A stretch of DNA of 64,000 nt from Microthrixaceae bacterium (GTDB taxonomy: Bacteria > Actinomycetota > Acidimicrobiia > Acidimicrobiales > Iamiaceae): positions 1 to 64,000 of the forward strand of contig JADJDU010000001.1 in assembly GCA_016702505.1 (NCBI GenBank), read 5' to 3'. Of the stretch, positions 8,510 to 17,805 are shown piece by piece. The number at the start of each line of letters is the position of its first letter. Positions within the stretch are counted from its first letter, which is position 1. Below the pieces are notes generated by a model, which saw only the letters and a program-made list of their open reading frames with translations, had not been told where the DNA came from and ran no database searches. Both the position numbers and the translations under genes were made by a program.

Positions 8510-11500
8510 GTGTTCCCGCGCCTGCGCCGCACTGTTCCACCAGGACCCGTCTTGTCTATTTCTGAACTTCCTGCCCTGCTGCGTGACGAGCCGGCGATGC
8601 TCCAGGTGTTGGGGCGGTCGGCCGCGGTCATGGCCGTGCCCGAGGCGGCCCGGCCGGTCACGTTGGCGGCTCTCACCCAGGTGGGGTCTCGTCGGCCGAT
8701 CCTGGTTGCCGTTCCCACCACCGCCGAGGCCGAGCGGCTGGCCCACGACCTGACCACCTTCCTGGGCGAGGAAGCGGTAGAGCTCTTCCCAGCATGGGAG
8801 ACGCTGCCGTTCGAGCGGGTGAGCCCGGGCATCGAGACCATGGGTCGCCGGCTGCGCACCATCTGGCGGTTGCGCCATGCGCCGGCCGATCGGATGCCGC
8901 TGGTAGTGGTGGCTCCGGTCCGCGCCCTGGTGCAGAGGCTCGGTCCTCACGTGGAAGACGTGGCCCCGCTGGTGATCCGGCGAGGGGAGGTGCGGGACCA
9001 AGTCGAGCTCGTGACCTGGTTGGGGTCCAGCGGCTATCGACGTGAATCTCAGGTGGAGCATCGAGGGGAGTTCGCGGTGCGAGGGTCGATCGTCGACCTC
9101 TTTCCTCCCACCGCCGACGCGCCGGTGCGCATCGATCTGTGGGGTGACGAGATCGATCGCCTCACCACCTTCTCGGTCAGTGACCAGCGGTCGGTGGCGG
9201 ATTTGGCCTTGGTCGAGGCCTTCCCCTGCCGCGAGTTGCTCCCCACCGAAGAGGTGCGGACCCGGGCCGACGCCTTGGTGGCTGCCGAACCGTGGGGGCG
9301 CGAGCAGTGGGAGCGCCTGGCCGAAGGGCAGATCTTCGATGGCATGGAGTCCTGGTTGCCGTGGCTGACCACCAACGAGCGCACCGTGGTCGACATCCTT
9401 CCCGGCGATGCCCAGGTGATCTTGTCGGAGCCTCGTCGCCTTCGGGATCGGGCTGCGGATCTGTTGGCCGAAGAGGCGGATCTGGCCTCCACCCTCGCCC
9501 GGACTTGGGAGGTCGGCGAAGGTCGGGAGTTCCCGGCGTTGCACGTCGGATTCGAGGAGCTGTTCAAGTCCAGCTCGTTGCCGGTGTGGACGATGACGAC
9601 GGTCCCCGACGGACCCGATGTGGCCACGGTGGCGGCGACCGGCTGGAACCCCGTGGTGGGTGGGGGTGAAGCGCTCACCTTCCAGCTTCGGCAACTTCTC
9701 GACGACGGCTATCGGATCGTGGTGGCGGCCGACACCGAAGCGTCGGGGCACCGTCTGGCCGCGCTCTTGAGGGAGCACGGCCTGGAACTCCCGGTGGAGG
9801 TCGGCGCCCTGGAGCGGGGCTGCATCCTCACCGGGGTGAAGTTGGCGATCTTGGCCGAGCCCGACGTGACCGGAAGGCGCCGTGCTCACCGGGCGCCGCG
9901 GCCCCGCAAGCGCGACACCGCGGGCTTCTTCGACGGGCTCAAGCCCGGTGACTACGTGGTGCACCACCAGCACGGCGTGGGTCGATACCAGGGCATGGTG
10001 AAGCGGGCCATCGGCGGAGTGGAGCGTGACTACCTGCTGTTGGAGTACCGAGGTGACGACAAGCTCTACGTCCCCAGCGATCAGATCGACGCGGTTCGGC
10101 ACTACACCGGTGGAGACAGCCCATCTCTGAGCCGGCTCGGTGGCGGCGACTGGACCAAGACCAAGGCCAGGGTGAAGGCCGAGGTCCAGGCCGTGGCCCA
10201 GGAGCTGGTCGTGCTCTACCAGACCCGCCTCCACACCCCGGGTCACGCCTTCCCCGTCGACACCCCGTGGCAGCGCGAACTCGAGGATGCCTTCCCCTAC
10301 CGCGAGACCCCCGATCAGCTCAAGGCCATCGAGGAGGTCAAGGCCGACATGGAAGAGGCCCGCCCCATGGACCGCCTGGTGTGCGGCGACGTCGGGTTCG
10401 GCAAGACCGAGGTGGCGGTGCGGGCCGCGTTCAAGGCCGTGCAGGACGGCAAGCAGGTGGCGGTGCTGGTGCCCACCACGTTGCTGGCCACCCAGCACTT
10501 CCAGACCTTCAGCGACCGCTTCGCATCGTTCCCGGTGCGGGTCGAGGTAATGAGCCGGTTCCTGACCCCAGCTCAGGCTCGCCAGGTGGCCGAAGGGGTA
10601 CGCCTGGGTGATGTCGACGTGGTCATCGGCACCCACCGCCTCTTGTCCCAGGACGTGCAGTTCAAGGAACTGGGACTGCTGGTGGTGGACGAGGAACAAC
10701 GCTTCGGCGTGGGTCACAAGGAGCAGATCAAGCAGATCTCCAACACGGTTGACGTGTTGACGCTGTCGGCCACTCCCATTCCTCGGACGTTGGAGCTGAG
10801 TCTCACCGGGATCCGGGATCTGACCCTGCTCAACACCCCGCCTGCCGAGCGTCAGCCCATCTTGACCTATGTGGGGGACTACGACGAGCGGGCGGTGGCC
10901 GAGGCGATCCGCCGGGAGTTGTTGCGTGAAGGTCAGGTGTTCTTCGTGCACAACCGGGTGCGTGACATCGAGGACTGCGCTCGCGGCATCCGTGAGCTGG
11001 TACCCGAGGCTCGGGTGGCGGTCGCCCACGGGCAGATGGACGAAGGCACTCTGGAGAAGGTCGTGCTCGACTTCTGGGAGGGTGAGTTCGACGTCTTGGT
11101 GTGCACCACCATCATCGAGTCGGGCATAGACATGCCAACGGTGAACACCTTGGTGGTGGACCGGGCCGACCGGCTGGGGCTGGGCCAGCTCCACCAGCTG
11201 AGGGGCCGGGTGGGTCGGTCGGGTCAGCGGGCCTATGCCTATCTGTTCCACCCCCGGGATCGGGAGCTGAGCGAGGACGCCTACGAGCGGCTCAAGACCA
11301 TCGGTGAAGCCACCGAACTGGGATCAGGTTTCCGCATCGCCATGCGTGATCTAGAGATCCGGGGTGCCGGAACCCTGCTCGGCACCGGCCAGAGCGGTCA
11401 CATCGCGGCGGTGGGCTACGACCTCTACGTACAGATGGTCACCGAGGCTGTAGCAGAGCTGAAGGGCGAACCGGTTCGGGAGCCAGCCGAGGTCAAGCTC

Positions 11501-11941
11501 GACCTGCCGGTGGACGCCAACTTGTCAGCCGAATACGTCCCCAAGGAAGAGTTGCGCCTCGAGGCCTACAGGCGGCTGGCCGAGGTCACCACCGATGCTG
11601 AGGTCGATGACATCCGCACCGAGTGGGAAGACCGCTACGGCCCGGTCCCCGAGGAGGCGGTCCGCTTGCTCGACGTAGCCCGGCTACGGGCCGAGGCTCA
11701 CCGCCTCGGCGTGCGCGAGATCAACGTCACCAAGGGTCCGGCGTTCGGGGGACCGGCTTGGACGGCGCGGGTGTCTCCCTTGAGGTTGCGCACCAGTCAG
11801 ACCATCCGCTTGGGACGGCTGTTCAAGGGGGCGGTCTACAAGGAGGACGCGGCCCAGGTGGTGTTCCCAATACCCAAGACCCCCGACTTGGCCGGCACCA
11901 TCGTCGATCTCCTCCGTCAACTGGTTCCCCCCGGTGAGTGA
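8510..11941 (+). CDS. mfd: Transcription-repair coupling factor Mfd
   Basis: Removes RNA polymerase stalled at DNA lesions and recruits UvrA. The 1143 residues carry, in order, a UvrB-homology module, the CarD-like RNA-polymerase interaction domain starting at GDYVVHHQHGVGRYQG (about 478), a RecG-like motor with Walker A GDVGFGKTEVA (about 625-635), the DEEQ box (about 726), LSATPIPRTLE, the TRG-type region after IIESGIDMPTVNTL, and the C-terminal UvrA-binding domain rich in GYDLYVQMVTEAV. The GTG at 8510 is the likely start. It closes the glmU-mfd run and converges on the next gene. Confidence 0.97.
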   Translation: MFPRLRRTVPPGPVLSISELPALLRDEPAMLQVLGRSAAVMAVPEAARPVTLAALTQVGSRRPILVAVPTTAEAERLAHDLTTFLGEEAVELFPAWETLPFERVSPGIETMGRRLRTIWRLRHAPADRMPLVVVAPVRALVQRLGPHVEDVAPLVIRRGEVRDQVELVTWLGSSGYRRESQVEHRGEFAVRGSIVDLFPPTADAPVRIDLWGDEIDRLTTFSVSDQRSVADLALVEAFPCRELLPTEEVRTRADALVAAEPWGREQWERLAEGQIFDGMESWLPWLTTNERTVVDILPGDAQVILSEPRRLRDRAADLLAEEADLASTLARTWEVGEGREFPALHVGFEELFKSSSLPVWTMTTVPDGPDVATVAATGWNPVVGGGEALTFQLRQLLDDGYRIVVAADTEASGHRLAALLREHGLELPVEVGALERGCILTGVKLAILAEPDVTGRRRAHRAPRPRKRDTAGFFDGLKPGDYVVHHQHGVGRYQGMVKRAIGGVERDYLLLEYRGDDKLYVPSDQIDAVRHYTGGDSPSLSRLGGGDWTKTKARVKAEVQAVAQELVVLYQTRLHTPGHAFPVDTPWQRELEDAFPYRETPDQLKAIEEVKADMEEARPMDRLVCGDVGFGKTEVAVRAAFKAVQDGKQVAVLVPTTLLATQHFQTFSDRFASFPVRVEVMSRFLTPAQARQVAEGVRLGDVDVVIGTHRLLSQDVQFKELGLLVVDEEQRFGVGHKEQIKQISNTVDVLTLSATPIPRTLELSLTGIRDLTLLNTPPAERQPILTYVGDYDERAVAEAIRRELLREGQVFFVHNRVRDIEDCARGIRELVPEARVAVAHGQMDEGTLEKVVLDFWEGEFDVLVCTTIIESGIDMPTVNTLVVDRADRLGLGQLHQLRGRVGRSGQRAYAYLFHPRDRELSEDAYERLKTIGEATELGSGFRIAMRDLEIRGAGTLLGTGQSGHIAAVGYDLYVQMVTEAVAELKGEPVREPAEVKLDLPVDANLSAEYVPKEELRLEAYRRLAEVTTDAEVDDIRTEWEDRYGPVPEEAVRLLDVARLRAEAHRLGVREINVTKGPAFGGPAWTARVSPLRLRTSQTIRLGRLFKGAVYKEDAAQVVFPIPKTPDLAGTIVDLLRQLVPPGE

Positions 11942-11944
11942 CCT

Positions 11945-11968
11945 CACCCGGGGGCACCAGCGCGGGTG
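11945..11968. terminator. Possible bidirectional terminator between mfd and the TrpB2 gene
   Basis: CACCCG and CGGGTG pair across a 12-nt loop in the 27-nt gap between two convergent genes. There is no U-tract, so the assignment rests mainly on position. Confidence 0.35.
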
Positions 11969-13219
11969 TTACTCGTCGATGAGGTTGCCGTGGTTGTAGG
12001 CGTCGTATGCGGCGAGGTCCAAGAAGCCGTGACCTGAGTAGTTGAACAGGATCACCTTCTCCTGGCCGGACTCCTTGGCGGCGAGGGCCTCATCGATGGC
12101 GGCTCGAATGGCGTGGGCCGTCTCGGGGGCGGGGAGCTTGCCTTCGGTGCGAGCGAACAGGGTGGCGGCTTCGAACACCTTGGACTGGGGGCAGGCCACC
12201 GCCTCCATGCGCCCGGCCTTGACCAGCGCCGACACGATCGGGCTGTCGCCGTGGTAGCGGAGGCCGCCGGCGTGGATGGTCGGAGGCATGAACTCGGCAC
12301 CCAAGGTGTACATGGGTAGGAGTGGGGTGAGCCCCGCGGTGTCGCCGAAGTCGTAGTCGAAGCGACCCTGGGTGAGGGTGGGGCACGAAGTGGGTTCCAC
12401 CGCCACCAGGCGGACACCGTCGTCGTTCATGAACGGGAAGGTGATACCGCCCAGGTTGGAACCACCGCCGCACGACGCCAACACCACGTCTGGGAGCGAC
12501 TCTCCGGCCAGTGCGAGCTGTTCTTTGGCTTCGAGGCCGATCACGGTCTGATGCAACAGGACGTGGTTCAGCACCGAACCGAGGGCGTAGTGGGTGTCGG
12601 CCCGGCCGCCGGCATCAGCCACAGCGTCGCTGATGGCCATGCCCAGCGAACCGGGGTTCGATGGGTCGGCAACCGGCGAAGGCACGCACTCGGCTCCCCA
12701 GGTTTCCATGAGCATCCGTCGATACGGCTTGGAATCGAAGGAGGTGCGGACCATGTACACCTTGCACTCGATGCCGTACTGGGCGGTGGCGAAGGCCAGC
12801 GACGTACCCCACTGGCCGGCGCCGGTCTCGGTGGTGATGCGGGTGATGCCTTCAGCCTTGTTGTAGTAGGCCTGAGGCACCGCGGTGTTGGGCTTGTGGG
12901 AGCCGGCGGGGCTGACCGACTCGTCCTTGTAGTAGATCCGAGCCGGGGTGCCCAGTTCTTGTTCCAGGCGCTCGGCCCGAACCAGCGGCGTCGGGCGCCA
13001 CAGCTTGAGGATGTCGATCACGTCGCCGGGGATGTCAACCCAGGGGGCCGGTGTCATCTCCTGCTCGATGAGTGCCATCGGGAACAGAGGGGCCAGGTCG
13101 TCGGGTCCGACCGGTTCCCGGGTGCCGGGGTGCAGCGGCGGCTGCATCGGCTCGGGAAGGTGGGCCAAGGCGTTGAACCAGGCGGTAGGGATCTTGTCGA
13201 CGGGGAGATCGAAGCGCAT
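11969..13219 (-). CDS. TrpB2-type tryptophan synthase beta chain
   Basis: A PLP enzyme that joins indole and serine to make tryptophan. The 416-residue protein has the PLP-lysine motif GSHKPNTA with Lys109, an ETGAGQWG substrate loop (about 131-138), and the phosphate-binding GGGSN at 251-255. Features of the longer TrpB2 branch are visible: the N-terminal ALIEQEM element and the LKLWRPTPLVRAERLE entry. No trpA or other trp gene is adjacent, and TrpB2 often stands alone in genomes that also carry TrpB1. The frame stays open upstream to 13987, but ATG 13219 is where family similarity begins. Standalone indole salvage is possible. Confidence 0.93.
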   Translation of the reverse strand: MRFDLPVDKIPTAWFNALAHLPEPMQPPLHPGTREPVGPDDLAPLFPMALIEQEMTPAPWVDIPGDVIDILKLWRPTPLVRAERLEQELGTPARIYYKDESVSPAGSHKPNTAVPQAYYNKAEGITRITTETGAGQWGTSLAFATAQYGIECKVYMVRTSFDSKPYRRMLMETWGAECVPSPVADPSNPGSLGMAISDAVADAGGRADTHYALGSVLNHVLLHQTVIGLEAKEQLALAGESLPDVVLASCGGGSNLGGITFPFMNDDGVRLVAVEPTSCPTLTQGRFDYDFGDTAGLTPLLPMYTLGAEFMPPTIHAGGLRYHGDSPIVSALVKAGRMEAVACPQSKVFEAATLFARTEGKLPAPETAHAIRAAIDEALAAKESGQEKVILFNYSGHGFLDLAAYDAYNHGNLIDE

Positions 13220-13345
13220 GGCCGGGAGCGTATGACTCCTGGCCGGCCTGTGCCCACGGTCGAAGGTCCCGGCTTTCAGTCCGCTCGGGTCCTTAGCAGC
13301 GGTGGCGTGGTTGGCTCGTAGGGTCGACGGACGTAGCCTCCCGAG

Positions 13346-14989
13346 GTGATCGAGACTCTGCACAGGAGCGACCCCGCGGCCTGGCTCCGTGGTCTCGGCC
13401 GATGGGCGCGGTCTCATCTTCGGGTGATTCCCAGGTCGGTACTGGCTATTACCGCGTTGTTCGTGGTCCTGGGGGTGTGGTGGAGCATCATCACGCCGAT
13501 CGGACGTCCACCCGACGAACCAGCCCATTTCGACCTGGTCGCAGCGGTCGCAAGTTCGGGCAGGTACCCGGACTACGACGGCCGGGTCATATCCCAGGGT
13601 GCCGGACTGATGAAGGGGGTATTTCCGCTCCTGCCGGAGTTCGCCCCGGAACGTGGGGCACGCGCCACGCTCACCGACAGCGGGGGAAACGATCCACTGC
13701 TCTGGCCTGATTCGGACACGGGCAAGGTGAGTCCGGTCCCGAACCAGATGCCGCAACACCCACCCTTGTACTACGTGGTAGCGGCCGTCGGTCTCAGGGC
13801 AGCCCGGGCGTTGGCTGGAGGGGAGTTCGCCCTCGATCGAGAGGTGCTGATGCTCCGCCTCGTTGGTGTGGCCATCGTCGCGCCCGTGCCGATCTGGGCG
13901 TTCGAGGCGGCCCGACGGCTCGGGGCATCCGGTGTTGCCGCTCGTGGCGCATCGGCAATGACGCTTGGCGTCCCTCAGCTGCTCCACGTCAGTGCCGCGG
14001 TCAGCTACACCCCACTTCTGGTCGGGATCGGTGCCGTTCTCGCGGTGGTTCTAGCCGGAGTCATGCGGGGAGATGAACGGACCTCAACGGCGGTCAGGGC
14101 GGGAGCGTTGGTGGCAGGCGCGCTCTGGACCACCTCCAGTGCGGTGTTCCTGATTCCGTGGGTAGGACTGGTGTACCTGTATCGGGGCTGGAGCAACTGT
14201 TCGTGGCGACAGGCGATACGTGGTGCGTCGATGTCTTTGGGTGTCGCCCTGGCGGCGGGGTCACCATGGTGGATCAGGAACTGGCTCGTCCACGGCAACC
14301 CGGTTCCATCCACGGACAGCGATCAGTACGCCACCATCGGGAGGCCCGACGGGTTTTCCCCTCACCCGTGGGAGATCGTCGACCTGGCGATACGGTACCT
14401 CCCGTCCCGGTTCTTCGGCTCGTTTGGCACGATGTTCTCCGCGCCCATGCGGCCGGCATTGGTGACGGCGCTGACCATTCTGAGCGCGTTGGGTCTCGTA
14501 GCTGCACTGGTGCCACGACGGCTCGGCTCCGATGACGGGCTGGCGACATCGAGGCTGGCGGTGTTCTTGGCGCCGTTGCCGCTGCTCCTTGGTTTCATCC
14601 TCTACCGCTCGTGGGACCTGTACCAGATGTCGGGATTCGTGACGTTCCTGCAAGGCAGATACGCCTTCGTTGCCTTCGTGCCGTTCGCGGTGGTGGTGAG
14701 CGCTGGGCTGGCCCGATTGGCCCGTCGGTGGACCCCCCTCCTGTTGATTCTTGTAGCGCTGATCGCGCAGGCCGAAGGTTCCCGTGCTGCGCTCGACAAC
14801 TGGTGGGCCGAGCCCACGGCGTCTTTCGCCCGTAATCTGTCGGCGGTGAGCCGGTGGAACCCGGTGTCGGACACCTTTCCCTACGTCGTGCTTGTTGTCA
14901 TCGCCGCTGTAGCCATGTGGTTGACGGTGAACCTGGTCCGATCGACGTTGGGGTCCGGGGCATCGCCCCATGAAGCCACTAGCGCTTGA
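13346..14989 (+). CDS. DUF2142-type polytopic membrane protein (GT-C-like)
   Basis: A 547-residue inner-membrane protein with about eleven hydrophobic helices. The first is residues about 33-50 and the last is near 515-533. A large loop after the first helix carries PPDEPAHFDLVAAVA and, later, NQMPQHPPLYYVVAA, the arrangement of the DUF2142 family. These resemble lipid-linked-sugar glycosyltransferases of the GT-C fold, with the acidic pair just after helix 1. The GTG start at 13346 is immediately before the family region. Both neighbours point the other way, so it is probably monocistronic. A role in cell-envelope glycan assembly is inferred from the fold; the substrate is unknown. Confidence 0.8.
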   Translation: MIETLHRSDPAAWLRGLGRWARSHLRVIPRSVLAITALFVVLGVWWSIITPIGRPPDEPAHFDLVAAVASSGRYPDYDGRVISQGAGLMKGVFPLLPEFAPERGARATLTDSGGNDPLLWPDSDTGKVSPVPNQMPQHPPLYYVVAAVGLRAARALAGGEFALDREVLMLRLVGVAIVAPVPIWAFEAARRLGASGVAARGASAMTLGVPQLLHVSAAVSYTPLLVGIGAVLAVVLAGVMRGDERTSTAVRAGALVAGALWTTSSAVFLIPWVGLVYLYRGWSNCSWRQAIRGASMSLGVALAAGSPWWIRNWLVHGNPVPSTDSDQYATIGRPDGFSPHPWEIVDLAIRYLPSRFFGSFGTMFSAPMRPALVTALTILSALGLVAALVPRRLGSDDGLATSRLAVFLAPLPLLLGFILYRSWDLYQMSGFVTFLQGRYAFVAFVPFAVVVSAGLARLARRWTPLLLILVALIAQAEGSRAALDNWWAEPTASFARNLSAVSRWNPVSDTFPYVVLVVIAAVAMWLTVNLVRSTLGSGASPHEATSA

Positions 14990-15021
14990 GACCGGCGCTG
15001 CAGTCGCGCGGCGTCGATAGT

Positions 15022-16167
15022 TCAGGGCAGGCGGTTCCAGTAGCTGCCGTCGAGCATGGCCTTCAGAGTTGCTCGGTGCAGGATCATGTCGTCTGGGTCC
15101 TCGGGTCTGACCGCCTGACCAAACAACACCGCCCGTTCAGTGACGCGGCGCATGATGACGCCGTGGCGCATGGCGGCATAGGCCTGATACCAGCGCAGGT
15201 CACCAGGTTCGTGTCCGGCAATGGCCCGGTATTCGTCGAGTACGGCGGTGGTGGTGAGCATCGCCGGGAGACCTGCCATTCCCATGTCTTCGGCTAGGTC
15301 TTGGAAGAACCGGTGCATGTAGGTCAGCCATCCGAGGTCGACCTCGGGCGGGGCGACACCGGCCATCTCCCAGTCGAGTACCGCAGTGACCTCGAAGTCC
15401 TCGAACAACATGTTGCCGATGCGTGAATCACCCCACGACAGAGCGGCATCGTTGGTGTCGGGACGGGTGGAACGGAGCCACTCGAAGCAGGCGTCGAGCA
15501 GCGGCGATGCCGCGCTGGCCGTTCCCCAGGCCCGGTACTGGTCCCACCAGTCGAGGTGACGTTCCAGAGCCGTGGCCCCGGCGATGGGTCGTGTTACCGG
15601 AACTGGCTCCAGGAATGACAGGTCGTGGTCTTCGGGTCTGATGGCGTGGATTGCGGCCAGGGCAGACACCGCCGAGTGCTCGAGCTTGGTGAGGTCCGCG
15701 GCGGATCCTTCGGTGACCCAGCACTCACCGAAGGTGTAGGGGAGGATGTCGGGAGGTGCGGCACCGTTCATCCGGCCCATCACCAAGAACGCGGCTCCCA
15801 GTACCTGTGGATCCTCCTCGAACCACAAGGTGGGTGGTACTGGTGCGGTGCTGTGTTCGGCGACCAGCCGCATCGTCTCGAACTGCTGGGCCAGGTCGTA
15901 GCGGGGGAACACCGGCACCTTGTCCAGTTCCGGTTCGATGCGGGCGACACAGGAGGTTGTCTGTTCGTTGCCGTGTTCGTGGGTTCGTAGCGTGATCAGG
16001 AGGGTCTCCGACGACATCCCGTTGCTTGCCGGGCTGGTCACCTCGGACACTGCCGGTCGGGAGTCGGCCGGCAGCACACCAGCCAGCCACCCTTCGAGCC
16101 GGCGGGCCAGATCCTGAGGATCTCGGGTGGAGGTGGTTAGCCCTCCTTCGGCTTCAGACAGGTCCAT
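15022..16167 (-). CDS. APH-fold phosphotransferase family protein (ACAD10/11-like)
   Basis: A kinase-fold protein of 381 residues. The catalytic Brenner-type motif reads SWGDSRIGNML (about 243-253), with Trp in place of the usual His before Gly-Asp. It is followed by the metal-binding VLDWEMAG (about 262-269). The N-terminal half contains CVARIEPE and the ATP-cradle segment FLVMGRMNG. Relatives include acyl-CoA-dehydrogenase-associated kinases and macrolide or aminoglycoside kinases, so substrate cannot be read off. ATG 16167 is chosen because a GGAAGGGGA purine run precedes it; the frame stays open to 16224. No resistance function should be assumed. Confidence 0.82.
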   Translation of the reverse strand: MDLSEAEGGLTTSTRDPQDLARRLEGWLAGVLPADSRPAVSEVTSPASNGMSSETLLITLRTHEHGNEQTTSCVARIEPELDKVPVFPRYDLAQQFETMRLVAEHSTAPVPPTLWFEEDPQVLGAAFLVMGRMNGAAPPDILPYTFGECWVTEGSAADLTKLEHSAVSALAAIHAIRPEDHDLSFLEPVPVTRPIAGATALERHLDWWDQYRAWGTASAASPLLDACFEWLRSTRPDTNDAALSWGDSRIGNMLFEDFEVTAVLDWEMAGVAPPEVDLGWLTYMHRFFQDLAEDMGMAGLPAMLTTTAVLDEYRAIAGHEPGDLRWYQAYAAMRHGVIMRRVTERAVLFGQAVRPEDPDDMILHRATLKAMLDGSYWNRLP

Positions 16168-16302
16168 GCTTCCCCTTCCTGGTGCGGACCGTCCCCTCGG
16201 CCCGAGCCCGACTGCGACGCACATCCGCGGTCCTGTCCTCGGGAGGGTAGGCCAGAGGGTCGAGTGGCGCCGGTGAGGTCAGCCCCGAGGGAAGATCAGC
16301 GG

Positions 16303-17751
16303 TCAGCCCCGAGAGAGGATCCATGGCTTGGGCCATGGATCCCGGGGGGCTGAGGCTAGGTCGGTGGTGGGATCGATCCAGCGCTGGGGTGGCTCGCCGT
16401 TGAACGACAACCAGGCATCGACGGTCACCTCGACCCGATGACCGCGATCGGCTTCACGGTCGCGGATGGTACGGGCGGCCTGTTGGATCAGGTCGGGTTC
16501 GCCGCTCATCACCCGGATCTGGTTGGGGGTGTAGAGCTCTTCGGCGTCGACGGTCCAGGTCCGTCCGGTGGCGGGCTCGTGGGCGAGGAAGGTGACCGAC
16601 CCGCTCCGCTCCACCAGGAGCACGTTCCACCCGAACCGGAATCCCTCACCGGTCCAACGGTGGTCGCCGGGGTAGGCCAGGTGGCGCAGGGGAAGGGCCA
16701 GTTGCATGATCACCCACAACGCAGCCAGGCCCATCGCGAGCAGGGATGGTTGAGGCGCGGGGGTGTCGGAGGTGGTCGTGGGGGTCGTACTTAGTGCTTC
16801 ACCGCACTCGCTGCTTCGGTCCCCTCGTCTGCGCGTCGGTCTAGGCCACCAGCCGCGGGTCGTCATCCAGGTTCGGGCCCGGATCGGCCAGTCCGGCTCC
16901 CAGAAGATGGTCGACACCGCGATCATCAGCCACGGGAATACGCCGATGGGGAACAAGATCCAGGTGGACACATGGAAAGCAACCACCGCGGCCCAGGCGA
17001 ACGGTCGGGTGCGGCGCCACAGAAGCCCGCCAACCACCAGGCAATCGTAGGCGGCTCCGGCCACGGCGGCGACGTGAGCGGTCTGGGGCATGGCCAGCAG
17101 AGGTCCGACGATGGGCAGGTCGGCTCGGGCCGGCAGCCACAGTTTGAGGGGCAGGGCGTGGATCAGCCAGTCGGGTTGGAGCTTGGCCAGACCGGCGAAG
17201 GAGTAGACCACGCCGACCTGGAAGCGGATCAGCCAAACCCATCCGGCTGCCACCCGAGGGCGACCGTCCATCGGTGAGACCACGGCCAGCGCGGCCATCA
17301 GCGTCACGAACCAGTAGTGGTTGAGGTAGGTGGTGGCATCTATGGCCTCGACCCACCCGAAGCACACCAACAGGAGAGCGGCGAACCAGCGGTGTGCTCG
17401 ACCGATGACCAGACCGACTCCAGCGACGGCTACTCCACCGAGGAGGATGCGGATTCCCAGCGGTCCTGGTTGGGGAACCCAGTCCAGGCCCAGGTAGGTG
17501 AAGCGATGGTGAGGCTTGCTGTAGAGGGTGTCGGCCCAGCCGTAGGTGATGGTTCGCAGCGAACTGATCACCGCCACCACGCCGAGCGCAACCCTCACCA
17601 CAACCAGGGAGGCACCCGACACCGGCGTAGCTGCACGGTATAAGCACCCGTGCCGAACCGGCCGGGACCTAGCACGGGGCAGATCGGCGCCCAGGAGGTC
17701 GTGGGCGGAGGTCACTGCTGGTTCAACCGAGCCCGGGTGGTCTCCCGTCAT
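16303..17751 (-). CDS. HTTM-domain (vitamin K-dependent carboxylase-like) membrane protein
   Basis: A 482-residue polytopic membrane protein of the HTTM family. The core has a first helix (about 48-66), the loop with YGWADTLYSKPHHRFTYLG, LNHYWFVTLMA, then RFQVGVVYSFAGLAKLQPDWL and FHVSTWILFPIGVFPW. A soluble C-terminal domain follows a final helix near residue 340. Human gamma-glutamyl carboxylase is a distant relative, but bacterial HTTM proteins lack a known reaction. Its start codon is 24 bp from the first possible start of the divergent imelysin gene, with a DtxR-like box between, which suggests iron-linked control. An alternative GTG start at 17658 would give the promoter more room. A transport or redox role in iron uptake is inference. 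Confidence 0.8.
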   Translation of the reverse strand: MTGDHPGSVEPAVTSAHDLLGADLPRARSRPVRHGCLYRAATPVSGASLVVVRVALGVVAVISSLRTITYGWADTLYSKPHHRFTYLGLDWVPQPGPLGIRILLGGVAVAGVGLVIGRAHRWFAALLLVCFGWVEAIDATTYLNHYWFVTLMAALAVVSPMDGRPRVAAGWVWLIRFQVGVVYSFAGLAKLQPDWLIHALPLKLWLPARADLPIVGPLLAMPQTAHVAAVAGAAYDCLVVGGLLWRRTRPFAWAAVVAFHVSTWILFPIGVFPWLMIAVSTIFWEPDWPIRARTWMTTRGWWPRPTRRRGDRSSECGEALSTTPTTTSDTPAPQPSLLAMGLAALWVIMQLALPLRHLAYPGDHRWTGEGFRFGWNVLLVERSGSVTFLAHEPATGRTWTVDAEELYTPNQIRVMSGEPDLIQQAARTIRDREADRGHRVEVTVDAWLSFNGEPPQRWIDPTTDLASAPRDPWPKPWILSRG

Positions 17752-17755
17752 GGAA

Positions 17756-17774
17756 TAAGGCTAGCTTTACTTTC
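17756..17774. promoter_or_regulatory. Candidate DtxR/IdeR iron box
   Basis: TAAGGCTAGCTTTACTTTC matches the DtxR/IdeR consensus TTAGGCTAGCCTAACCTAA at 13 of 19 positions, best in the left and central parts. It lies in the divergent gap between the HTTM and imelysin genes and would cover promoters of both. Confidence 0.55.
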
Positions 17775-17805
17775 TATGGAAAGCACTAAGACAGGACGGT
17801 CGGGG

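Noticed and set aside
8381..11251. Long open frame of 956 codons on the minus strand opposite mfd
   Set aside because: It is a GC-rich mirror of mfd codons, has His/Arg/Gly-rich low-complexity content and no family motif, and mfd itself is unmistakable.
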